Below are positions 1-5,851 of a stretch of 5,909 nt of DNA, piece by piece (within the stretch, counting starts at the first letter, position 1; each line of letters begins with the position of its first letter). The notes under the pieces were generated by a model. That model saw nothing but the letters and a program-made list of their open reading frames with translations. It was not told where the DNA came from and ran no database searches. The stretch is from Pseudomonadota bacterium (GTDB lineage: Bacteria; Desulfobacterota; Desulfobacteria; Desulfobacterales; RPRI01), in the NCBI GenBank assembly GCA_018830925.1, contig JAHJRK010000052.1, positions 1 through 5,909 on the forward strand, given 5' to 3'. The position numbers were made by a program, and so were the translations under genes.

Positions 1-165
1 CTCAGCGGCCTTTTCCGCTTGCCGGCTGACAAGTTCTTTGAATCGGTCATCCTCCTGAAAAATGGCATTTAATTTGGTAACTGACGCGCATCCGGTGCCA
101 AAAATTATCAATGAAAAAGCTGCCAGAGACAATACGCCTGGCATGTTCGCAAATAACCCTTTCAT
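1..165 (-). CDS. Putative lipoprotein, N-terminal fragment (runs off left edge)
   Basis: Translation from the ATG at 165-163 gives 55 residues with no stop before the window edge. The N-terminus has a short basic start (M1-K2), a hydrophobic core at about residues 10-22 and a lipobox-like G-T-G-C ending at Cys26, followed by Ala27-Ser28. This suggests an exported lipoprotein, probably sorted to the outer membrane because there is no Asp at +2. Gly at -3 of the lipobox is not the preferred residue. After the signal the visible part is charged and rich in E, K, R and Q (about residues 38-55), possibly helical. Its ATG overlaps the TGA stop of the upstream deacetylase gene as ATGA, which implies translational coupling and a shared operon; no strong separate Shine-Dalgarno is seen. 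A second in-frame ATG at codon 8 would also leave a usable signal peptide. The family cannot be recognised from this fragment. Confidence 0.72.
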   Translation of the reverse strand, partial: MKGLFANMPGVLSLAAFSLIIFGTGCASVTKLNAIFQEDDRFKELVSRQAEKAAE

Positions 166-1202
166 TTAATCGCCCCGTCATCGAACACTGTTAATACCTT
201 TTCAAATTTTTTCAGATCATACTCTCCATAGATCATGGAGCGGTTGACCATGTAATTGTTTATGAAAAAAGGGCTGCTGCCCCGTCTTACGGTAAATGCA
301 CCGCGGAAACCGGTCCTTCTTTTAAGAATTGCAACAACCATGTTGCTTGAACCCCCGTAGGGATAAGCCAGATATCTGCAATCTCTGCCGGTATTCTTTT
401 TAATGATATTTGACGACTGTACAATTTCTTTTTCGACCGCATCGAAGTAATCTTTAAAGGATTCCTTCTCCTGGGCACCTGCAAGGTCACGATGGGTTAT
501 GGTGTGGCACTGGATGTCAATCCCGTTGTCGGACAGCTCTTTTACCTGTTCCCAAGTCATAGTTTTTCTGGTGCTGTTGATCAGATCCGTATATACAAAA
601 AGTGTCACAGGATAACCATACTTTTTCAAAACAGGGAACGCAATTTCATAGGCCGATTTCCAGCCGTCGTCAATCGTTATAACAACCGATTTTGATGGAA
701 TCTGTTTCTTGAAATCGAAAAAGTCGAACAACTGATCCAGGGAAATAACACGATACCCTCTGTCCTTTAATAACTGCATCTGCTCTTCAAAGGATCTCTT
801 GCTTACGGTCATTTTGTCGGTCTTATCGAGTGAAAAATTATGGTATGAGAGTACAGGAACTGTTTGATATCCTCTGTATGTCAATCCTCCCATTTCATAA
901 GGTTTCATGGGTATGATAATCTCCATTCCGGGATTCACGCTGCTGATGCCATTGAAATCGGCGATAAGCCACTCCATGCTTGGATCTTTAAGATATTGCC
1001 CTGCAAGGGAAGAAAGTGTGTCGCCTTTTTTGGCGATAACAGCCGTAAATCCAGGGAATTCCCTTTCTTTTGCATCAGACGGCTCAAATGAACGGCTCAC
1101 ATGCACTGCGGATGTAGCACAGCCTGAAATCAAGGCGATAATCATGATAAGCATGCAAAGACAATAACTGCCGCAAATTCGCATTTTATCTCTCTTTTTC
1201 AC
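162..1202 (-). CDS. LysM-domain polysaccharide deacetylase (CE4/NodB fold), lipoprotein
   Basis: This 346-residue protein is an exported lipoprotein likely to deacetylate N-acetylated sugars in an exopolysaccharide or peptidoglycan. Domain order: signal peptide with lipobox I25-S26-G27-Cys28 and no Asp at +2; LysM-like glycan-binding module at about 53-98 (GDTL at 60-63, Asn at 84, PGMEIIIP at its end); deacetylase domain at about 115-340. The domain opens with VPVLSYHNF (115-123) and a following F-E-E-Q helix, as in PgaB/IcaB-type members. NodB motif 1 is TIDDG (176-180; Asp178 predicted base, Asp179 metal ligand), motif 2 is HTITH (233-237; His233 and His237 metal ligands), and motif 3 is R276 with PYG (281-283). 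A classic C-terminal Leu-His motif is not evident, as in several IcaB-like proteins. The start is GTG with AGGGGG at 1213-1208, 5 nt away; an ATG at codon 7 (1184) is an alternative. It lies 14 nt after the cyclase gene and overlaps the next lipoprotein gene by 4 nt. Substrate is unknown. Confidence 0.9.
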   Translation of the reverse strand: MKKRDKMRICGSYCLCMLIMIIALISGCATSAVHVSRSFEPSDAKEREFPGFTAVIAKKGDTLSSLAGQYLKDPSMEWLIADFNGISSVNPGMEIIIPMKPYEMGGLTYRGYQTVPVLSYHNFSLDKTDKMTVSKRSFEEQMQLLKDRGYRVISLDQLFDFFDFKKQIPSKSVVITIDDGWKSAYEIAFPVLKKYGYPVTLFVYTDLINSTRKTMTWEQVKELSDNGIDIQCHTITHRDLAGAQEKESFKDYFDAVEKEIVQSSNIIKKNTGRDCRYLAYPYGGSSNMVVAILKRRTGFRGAFTVRRGSSPFFINNYMVNRSMIYGEYDLKKFEKVLTVFDDGAIK

Positions 1203-1216
1203 AGCAACCCCCTGTG

Positions 1217-2749
1217 CTACAGCTTCTCCGGCAGGCCCGATATGCCAGTCACCTTAAAGGACTCGACCAGTTCAGATATTCCTTTTAATTTCTGCGGCGC
1301 GATGGGTTCAACGGTAACTATCGTCCGGGTCAATTCATAGACACTTCTGCTTATGACGATTTCTCCAGGGCCGGCCACACTTTTTAACCGTGATGCTACG
1401 TTAACGCTGTCTCCTATTACTGTGTATTCCATTTTAATGTCTGAACCCAGATTGCCGGAAACTATAATACCGGAATTTATTCCTATGCCTATTTCCGTCA
1501 AAAATTGATTTCCGGTCTTTCCGGCTGTATTAAATTTCTCCTGCATTGCTGTGGCTGCTCTCACCGCTCTTTCGGCATGATCCGCCCGGAAAATCGGAAC
1601 TCCAAAAACACCCATGACCGCATCACCAATAAATTTATCAACATATCCTCCGTATTCCAGAATGAATTCGGTGGCGATCCTGAAGTATTCGTTTAATGCT
1701 TCAACCACCTCTTCAGGTTCCCTGCTCTCTGAATAGGCGGTGAAACCCCTTATATCAGAGAATAGTATCGTTGCCTCACTGCGCTGGCCTTTCAGCCATG
1801 ATTCTTCCGGATGAGCCATAATCATATCAACTACTTCCGGAGAGACATATCGGCCAAAGGATTTCTGCATGATCGAATTCTTCCATAGTTCCTGTGTCAT
1901 ATAATTAAACGCGTTTGAAAGGTCGCCAAATTCATCTCTACTTGTCATCTCAAGCCGGTATTGTAAATTGCCCTTACCAACTTCCTTTGTCGCCATAACC
2001 AGTTTAGATATCGGGCGGGCGAATTGAACTCCTATCAAAACTGCGCTCGCAATTCCGAGCACGACCATAAACAAACTCAGTACTATAATAAACACGCTCT
2101 CTTTGCGCATCTGCTTTTCAATAAAATCCAGCGATATGCCTACATGCACCACGCCGAGTTCCACTTTTTTGAAAGCTACGGGCCGCGATAAATTAAGGAC
2201 TTTCGAACCTGCGCCATTGGTGTAATTGAAATACGTTACGTCACCCTCTGTATTTAAATGATCTGTTTTTTCAAGCAACTTGTAAGGTTTGCCGACCATG
2301 GTAATATCGGTATGCGCCTTTATGACACCCTTCCGGTCTACTATGAGTGCATAGAGAATTCCTTCTACTGAGGCAGCCTCATTTATCAGGGTATTCAACT
2401 CAAGGATGCTTTCTTTTACCAACGGGTGACGTGCGTTGTTAACGAAATAGTTAAGACTGGTCTTGCCCATTTTTACTGTATGCTGATAAAGGCTCTCCTT
2501 CTGTTTTGTCAGAATAATGTAGCTTAAAATTATTATGGTCAGCAGGATGATAAGTGTGATGCCGACGGCAAGTTTAACACGGATCGGCATATGAGAATAT
2601 GACAATCTCTCTTTAAGTGGCAGCTTCTTTTGAAGAATATGTGATTCCTTTAGCTCTGGTGACATGATATTTGTTGCTGCTCTACGGTTCGGGTGCTTTG
2701 AAGAACATCCATTATTTTTGATGAACACGAAAAAAGACCGAAGCCACAA
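1217..2749 (-). CDS. Membrane adenylate cyclase, class III, with Cache-like sensor and HAMP
   Basis: The protein (510 residues from the TTG at 2749) should make cAMP from ATP in the cytoplasm under control of a periplasmic signal. Visible order: cytoplasmic N-terminus, TM1 about 58-81, periplasmic domain about 83-218 resembling a single Cache sensor (YALIVDRKGVIKAHTD at 133-148), TM2 about 219-242, HAMP about 243-296 with Pro246 and DEFG at 272-275, a linker QKSFGRYVSPEVV (295-307), and the catalytic domain about 324-500. Metal-binding aspartates are Asp332 (FSDIRGFT) and Asp376 (DKFIGDAVM). Purine-specifying residues are Lys372 and Thr443 (EYTVIGD), the ATP-type pair of class IIIb; the transition-state pair is Asn450 and Arg454 (VNVASR). 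All key residues are present, so an active homodimer is expected. The TTG start is preferred because GGTGA lies 9 nt upstream and a good promoter just before it; ATG at 2665 (codon 29) or 2590 (codon 54) remain possible. It leads the minus-strand operon. Confidence 0.92.
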   Translation of the reverse strand: MWLRSFFVFIKNNGCSSKHPNRRAATNIMSPELKESHILQKKLPLKERLSYSHMPIRVKLAVGITLIILLTIIILSYIILTKQKESLYQHTVKMGKTSLNYFVNNARHPLVKESILELNTLINEAASVEGILYALIVDRKGVIKAHTDITMVGKPYKLLEKTDHLNTEGDVTYFNYTNGAGSKVLNLSRPVAFKKVELGVVHVGISLDFIEKQMRKESVFIIVLSLFMVVLGIASAVLIGVQFARPISKLVMATKEVGKGNLQYRLEMTSRDEFGDLSNAFNYMTQELWKNSIMQKSFGRYVSPEVVDMIMAHPEESWLKGQRSEATILFSDIRGFTAYSESREPEEVVEALNEYFRIATEFILEYGGYVDKFIGDAVMGVFGVPIFRADHAERAVRAATAMQEKFNTAGKTGNQFLTEIGIGINSGIIVSGNLGSDIKMEYTVIGDSVNVASRLKSVAGPGEIVISRSVYELTRTIVTVEPIAPQKLKGISELVESFKVTGISGLPEKL

Positions 2750-2758
2750 TTTATATTT

Positions 2759-2763
2759 TCACC
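2759..2763 (-). promoter_or_regulatory. Candidate ribosome binding site of the cyclase gene
   Basis: GGTGA on the minus strand is followed by 9 nt and then TTG (2749-2747). The in-frame ATG at 2665 has no recognisable Shine-Dalgarno upstream, which is why the TTG start is preferred. If the promoter at 2777-2804 is real, the leader would be only about 20 nt and would just contain this site. A four-codon reading frame (ATG GTG AAA ATA TAA) begins at 2766 and overlaps this site; it is probably chance. Confidence 0.4.
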
Positions 2764-2776
2764 ATACGAGTCTCTT

Positions 2777-2804
2777 ATTAGACAATTTATCTCCATTATG
2801 TCAA
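2777..2804 (-). promoter_or_regulatory. Sigma70-type promoter for the cyclase-deacetylase operon
   Basis: On the minus strand a perfect -35 hexamer TTGACA (2804-2799) is followed by a 16-bp spacer and a -10 hexamer TCTAAT (2782-2777), which matches TATAAT at five of six positions. Transcription would begin near 2770, about 20 nt before the TTG start of the cyclase. The spacer and downstream DNA are AT-rich, unlike the GC-rich stretch further upstream. The call rests on hexamer match and position only. Confidence 0.6.
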
Positions 2805-2881
2805 GCAATTAAGTCAGGTGAAGGGCGTAGGAGTCTTTCGCGCGGGACGCGCATAGCTTCCGTATAATAGCTTCGGCACAA
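2801..2881 (-). other. Candidate leader ORF (26 codons) upstream of the cyclase
   Basis: A perfect AGGAGG on the minus strand (2892-2887) lies 5 nt before a TTG (2881-2879), which opens a 26-codon frame ending in TGA at 2803-2801, inside the -35 hexamer of the cyclase promoter. A GTG two bases later (2879-2877, 7 nt from AGGAGG) opens a different frame of 21 codons ending at 2814. The first product would be Arg-rich (six Arg). Neither product resembles a family I know. The strong Shine-Dalgarno is the only support, and no promoter was recognised upstream, so this may be chance. Confidence 0.2.
2853..2874. repeat. 8-bp direct repeat ATAGCTTC x2 around a TATAAT box
   Basis: ATAGCTTC occurs at 2853-2860 and again at 2867-2874, a 14-bp period. 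The second copy overlaps a perfect plus-strand TATAAT (2863-2868). No -35 hexamer lies at 16-18 bp from that TATAAT, so it is not called as a promoter. Tandem short repeats in a divergent regulatory region can be operator half-sites, but that is inference. Confidence 0.35.
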
Positions 2882-2987
2882 TCAGGCCTCCTGGAAGACA
2901 ACTCTGCACGAACTTCCGCAAATAGCCCCCCGGTAAAGACGCGCACCCACCCTTCATTTTAACTGGATTATAGTTTCATCGTGTGGT

Positions 2988-3011
2988 AACGGTAATGAAG
3001 TATAAACCGTT
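2988..3011 (+). promoter_or_regulatory. Dyad AACGGT-N12-ACCGTT upstream of trkA
   Basis: AACGGT (2988-2993) and its exact reverse complement ACCGTT (3006-3011) are separated by 12 nt. In RNA the stem could grow outward by three G-U pairs (2985-2987 with 3012-3014), giving nine pairs and ending 3 nt before the trkA Shine-Dalgarno. The arrangement could be a repressor operator over a weak -10 (TATAAA at 3001-3006) or an mRNA hairpin that affects ribosome access. The regulator is unknown. Confidence 0.4.
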
Positions 3012-3017
3012 GTTTAA

Positions 3018-3024
3018 GAGGAGG
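3018..3024 (+). promoter_or_regulatory. Strong ribosome binding site of trkA
   Basis: GAGGAGG is followed by 5 nt (CCCAT) and then the TTG at 3030. This decides the TTG start, which also gives the expected TrkA N-terminus beginning directly with the first beta strand and the GAGEVG nucleotide loop. Confidence 0.8.
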
Positions 3025-3029
3025 CCCAT

Positions 3030-4394
3030 TTGAAAATCATTATCGTAGGTGCCGGTGAAGTCGGATTTCATACGGCCCAGAGGCTGACTATCGAAAACAA
3101 AGAGGTTGTGGTAATCGATAAACAACCGGAAGCTTTAAAACGCTTTGTTGACCTGCTGGATGTTCAGACCATCTGTGGTTCGGGCAGCAGTCCGCGTATT
3201 CTGGAAGAAGCCGGCGTTGCCAGTGCGGAAATGCTTCTGGCGGTAACCGACAGCGATGAAACGAATATAGTCGCCTGTTTGTTCGCTGAATCCATAAGTC
3301 TGGGAATTGTGAAACTTGCGCGAATTCGTGATGAAGATTATTTTAACTTCAAACCCGAATTGACGCCTCGAATGCTGAATATCGACACCATCATCAATCC
3401 GGAAAATGAGCTGATTAAAACCGTCATGCATTCACTGGCTGTTCCCGGGGCTGAACATATAAGTGATTTCGCCGAGGGCAACATCAAGCTTATTGGTTTT
3501 CGAATCGAAAAAGACAGCCCGGTAATCGGCATTCGACTGCTTGAACTGCGGAAAAAAATTGGTGGCCTACGCTTTATTGTTGCAGCGATATTTCGAAACG
3601 ACCGCCTCATCATCCCTTTCGGCAACGATATAGTCAAGGCCTACGACCTGGTCTATTTCGTGTGTGAAACAGCGGAATTGAAGGCGGTTCTGAAAATGTT
3701 TGGCAGTCGAACCGAACCGGTTCATAATATCCTGATTGTCGGCTGCGGTAATATAGGTATGAAAATTGCCGAGGAGATTGAAAAGAAGTCCTACCATCTT
3801 CGAATCATCGAGGCCAACCGGGAGCGGTGTCAGTTTCTTGCGGAGAGACTGAACAGCGCAATAGTTCTTCACGGTGATGGAACGGATAAAACCCTTTTAG
3901 AGGAAGAAAATATCAAGGATATGGACATGGTCATTTCTTTGACCGGAAATGAGGAGGCCAATTTTCTGACATCGCTTCTGGTTAAAAACATGGGCGCCAA
4001 AAGAACCATGACGCGAATCAATAAATTCGCCTATATGCCAATTATCAGCGATATCGGGTTGGGGAATATCATCAGTCCAAGGCTTTCAGCGATTAACAGC
4101 ATTGTTCAGCATGTCCGGCGCGGGAAAATTCTGTCATCGATTTCACTCAAGGGCGAAGATGCTGAAGTCCTGGAAGCGGTTGCACTGGAAACCTCCGGTA
4201 TCGTCGGGACCCCCCTGAAAGATTTGCATTTCCCCACCGGAGCAATTGTCCTTGCGGTCACTCATGGAAAAACCAGTATCATTCCTGACGGCAACACTGT
4301 GATTCAACCAAATGACCGTGTCGTGATTTTATCAACCAGGCAGAATATTCCGAGAGTCGAACGTGAATTGATGGTCAAACTGGAGTATATCTGA
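3030..4394 (+). CDS. trkA: Trk potassium uptake system, peripheral NAD-binding subunit TrkA
   Basis: TrkA is the cytoplasmic gating-ring protein that binds NAD(H) or ATP and controls potassium flow through the TrkH channel. The 454 residues match the usual full length (E. coli TrkA is 458) and contain two tandem RCK units. The first Rossmann fold has GAGEVG at 7-12 with acidic Asp30 at the end of strand 2, followed by an RCK_C domain at about 142-224. The second has GCGNIG at 238-243 with Glu261 in the equivalent place, followed by RCK_C at about 367-450. The second acidic residue also fits dinucleotide binding. The TTG start is fixed by GAGGAGG 5 nt upstream. The stop codon directly abuts the trkH ATG, so the two subunits are co-translated from one mRNA. 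No truncation or frameshift is seen. Identification is firm; which nucleotide regulates it cannot be read from sequence alone. Confidence 0.96.
   Translation: MKIIIVGAGEVGFHTAQRLTIENKEVVVIDKQPEALKRFVDLLDVQTICGSGSSPRILEEAGVASAEMLLAVTDSDETNIVACLFAESISLGIVKLARIRDEDYFNFKPELTPRMLNIDTIINPENELIKTVMHSLAVPGAEHISDFAEGNIKLIGFRIEKDSPVIGIRLLELRKKIGGLRFIVAAIFRNDRLIIPFGNDIVKAYDLVYFVCETAELKAVLKMFGSRTEPVHNILIVGCGNIGMKIAEEIEKKSYHLRIIEANRERCQFLAERLNSAIVLHGDGTDKTLLEEENIKDMDMVISLTGNEEANFLTSLLVKNMGAKRTMTRINKFAYMPIISDIGLGNIISPRLSAINSIVQHVRRGKILSSISLKGEDAEVLEAVALETSGIVGTPLKDLHFPTGAIVLAVTHGKTSIIPDGNTVIQPNDRVVILSTRQNIPRVERELMVKLEYI
4382..4385 (+). promoter_or_regulatory. Ribosome binding site of trkH inside the trkA end
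   Basis: GGAG within the last codons of trkA lies 9 nt before the trkH ATG. With the TGAATG junction (stop 4392-4394, start 4395-4397) it supports translational coupling of the two subunits. Confidence 0.6.
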
Positions 4395-5843
4395 ATGCAA
4401 TGGCATTATGTGATGCGATACGTGGGGGCGATAGCGGTTTGTATCGGCCTGACCATGCTGTTTCCATTGATTTTCTCTGTATATTATGACGATGGAAGCG
4501 CGCGGTCTCTGATTCAGTCCATGTCGATTGCCTTGGGCGTGGGAATACCAATTTTTCTCATTTTTCGGCGTTTCAATCAGCCCCATATGAGCCATCGGAA
4601 TGCTATGGCCATCGTCACTATCGGGTGGATTGCCGCTACCTTGATCGGTGCCCTTCCCTTCTTTCTATCCGGTACATTCGACACATTTACCGATTGCGTA
4701 TTTGAATCCATTTCCGGCTTCAGCACCACCGGTGCATCGGTTCTGACCAATATCGAAAGCGTCCCCAAAGGAATTCTCATGTGGCGAAGCCTGACACACT
4801 GGCTTGGAGGCATGGGAATCATTGTTCTCTCATTGGCCATTCTGCCGTTTCTCGGACTGGGCGGTATGCAGCTTTATAAGGCAGAGGCGCCCGGACCAAC
4901 ACCGGATAAACTGACCCCCCGGATACGTGACACGGCATCGGCTCTCTGGAGAATATATCTTGCTTTTACGTTAGCTATGATAATTCTGCTGATATGCGGC
5001 GGGATGGATATTTTTGACTCTATCTGCCATACGTTCGGCACGCTGGCTACCGGCGGATTTTCCACAAAGAATTTATCGATCGCACATTACAACAGCGCCT
5101 ATATCGATGCTGTCATTACTATTTTCATGCTGCTGGCCGGAATCAATTTTTCGCTTCACTATCAAATGCTTTTCGGAAAATCCAGGCTCGCGCTCAATGA
5201 TCCGGAACTTCGATTTTTTCTATCGATCGTTGCGATTTTTATTATGATAACCACATTTGTGTTGTATCTAACGACCTATCCCAGTTTGAGTCAGGCATTC
5301 CGATATGCCGCGTTTCAGGTTTCGTCTATCATCACCACTACCGGTTATGCCACTGCGGATTTTGAAATCTGGCCGGTTCTTCCTCAGTTTATTCTGATCT
5401 TCTGCATGTTTTTAGGGGCCAGTGCCGGATCGACCGGAGGCGGAATGAAATGTATGCGCATCATGCTGCTGTTAAAGCACACCTATCTGGAATTGTTTCG
5501 CATGATCCATCCCCGTGCCATTACGCAGCTCAAATTCGGAAAAAGACTGGTGACCGAAGATATCATCAAAGGCATATGGGGATTTTTTATTATTTATCTC
5601 GGGCTGTTCATTTTGTCTTCATTTGTGCTGACAGCCCTGGGAATCGACCTGATCACCTCTTTTTCAGCCGTCGCTGCCTGTATCGGAAACATCGGCCCCG
5701 GCTTGGGATCTGTCGGTCCGACAAACAATTATGCACATCTTCCCCTTGTGGCCAAATGGGTGTTAAGCTTCTGCATGCTCCTGGGCAGACTTGAAATCTA
5801 TACGGTCATAATCCTGTTCGTTCCGGAATTCTGGCGGAAATAA
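4395..5843 (+). CDS. trkH: Trk potassium uptake system, channel subunit TrkH
   Basis: TrkH is the inner-membrane potassium-translocating subunit. The 482 residues agree with E. coli TrkH (483), and the protein is strongly hydrophobic with two N-terminal helices before four M1-pore-M2 repeats. The four selectivity-filter segments can be read in order: TTGA (111-114), ATGG (218-221), TTGY (315-318) and GNIGPG (431-436). HWLGGMGI (135-142) after the first filter and the Gly-rich intramembrane loop GASAGSTGGGMKCMR (341-355) are TrkH/TrkG features; this loop gates the pore in known structures. GRLE (464-467) in the last helix provides the conserved Arg near the fourth filter. Length and HWLGGMGI favour TrkH over the shorter KtrB. 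The gene starts at ATG immediately after trkA, so TrkA is its partner. The sequence is complete and no broken motif is seen. The ion coupled to transport, if any, cannot be inferred. Confidence 0.97.
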   Translation: MQWHYVMRYVGAIAVCIGLTMLFPLIFSVYYDDGSARSLIQSMSIALGVGIPIFLIFRRFNQPHMSHRNAMAIVTIGWIAATLIGALPFFLSGTFDTFTDCVFESISGFSTTGASVLTNIESVPKGILMWRSLTHWLGGMGIIVLSLAILPFLGLGGMQLYKAEAPGPTPDKLTPRIRDTASALWRIYLAFTLAMIILLICGGMDIFDSICHTFGTLATGGFSTKNLSIAHYNSAYIDAVITIFMLLAGINFSLHYQMLFGKSRLALNDPELRFFLSIVAIFIMITTFVLYLTTYPSLSQAFRYAAFQVSSIITTTGYATADFEIWPVLPQFILIFCMFLGASAGSTGGGMKCMRIMLLLKHTYLELFRMIHPRAITQLKFGKRLVTEDIIKGIWGFFIIYLGLFILSSFVLTALGIDLITSFSAVAACIGNIGPGLGSVGPTNNYAHLPLVAKWVLSFCMLLGRLEIYTVIILFVPEFWRK

Positions 5844-5851
5844 AGACTCTT

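Larger units (their letters stand above)
2750..3029. other. Divergent intergenic region between cyclase operon and trkAH
   Basis: The 280-nt region separates two divergently read operons. The part near the cyclase (2750-2810) is AT-rich and carries its promoter. The middle (about 2820-2955) is GC-rich and holds an 8-bp direct repeat, a 5-bp GCGCG/CGCGC hairpin with a GGA loop (2840-2852) and a small candidate ORF on the minus strand. The part near trkA (2956-3029) is AT-richer and holds weak -10-like hexamers (TATAGT at 2969-2974, TATAAA at 3001-3006) without a convincing -35, then a dyad and a strong ribosome binding site. I could not place the trkA promoter with confidence. No tRNA, riboswitch consensus or terminator was recognised. 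Confidence 0.6.

Noticed and set aside
492..1167. Plus-strand open frames opposite the deacetylase gene
   Set aside because: They lie entirely antisense to a gene with clear lipobox, LysM and NodB motifs, and their products show no recognisable features.
2840..2852. GCGCG-GGA-CGCGC hairpin as a terminator
   Set aside because: The stem is only 5 bp, is not followed by a T-run on either strand, and lies upstream of both divergent operons where no terminator is needed.
2664..2867. 67-codon plus-strand frame starting inside the cyclase gene and running into the intergenic region
   Set aside because: It overlaps the cyclase N-terminus and promoter, has no good ribosome binding site, and the product shows no domain or signal peptide.
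2885..2910. Sigma54-like TGG...TGCA element before trkA
   Set aside because: The GG and GC dinucleotides are 11 nt apart rather than the required 10, and the flanking bases match poorly.
2750..3029. c-di-AMP (ydaO/yuaA) riboswitch, often found before potassium transporter genes
   Set aside because: No conserved core of that riboswitch can be recognised on the plus strand, and the AT-rich leader before trkA is too short for its usual fold.
2750..3029. CRP-type binding site linking cAMP to trkAH
   Set aside because: No pair of TGTGA/TCACA half-sites with correct spacing was found on either strand.
3135..3872. Minus-strand frames of about 100 codons opposite trkA
   Set aside because: They are antisense to a complete, well-supported trkA, lack credible start signals and have composition expected of shadow frames.
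5014..5794. Plus-strand frames in another phase inside trkH, including one of 114 codons
   Set aside because: They lie within the intact trkH coding sequence, and the products have the atypical His/Arg/Cys-rich composition of out-of-frame translation.
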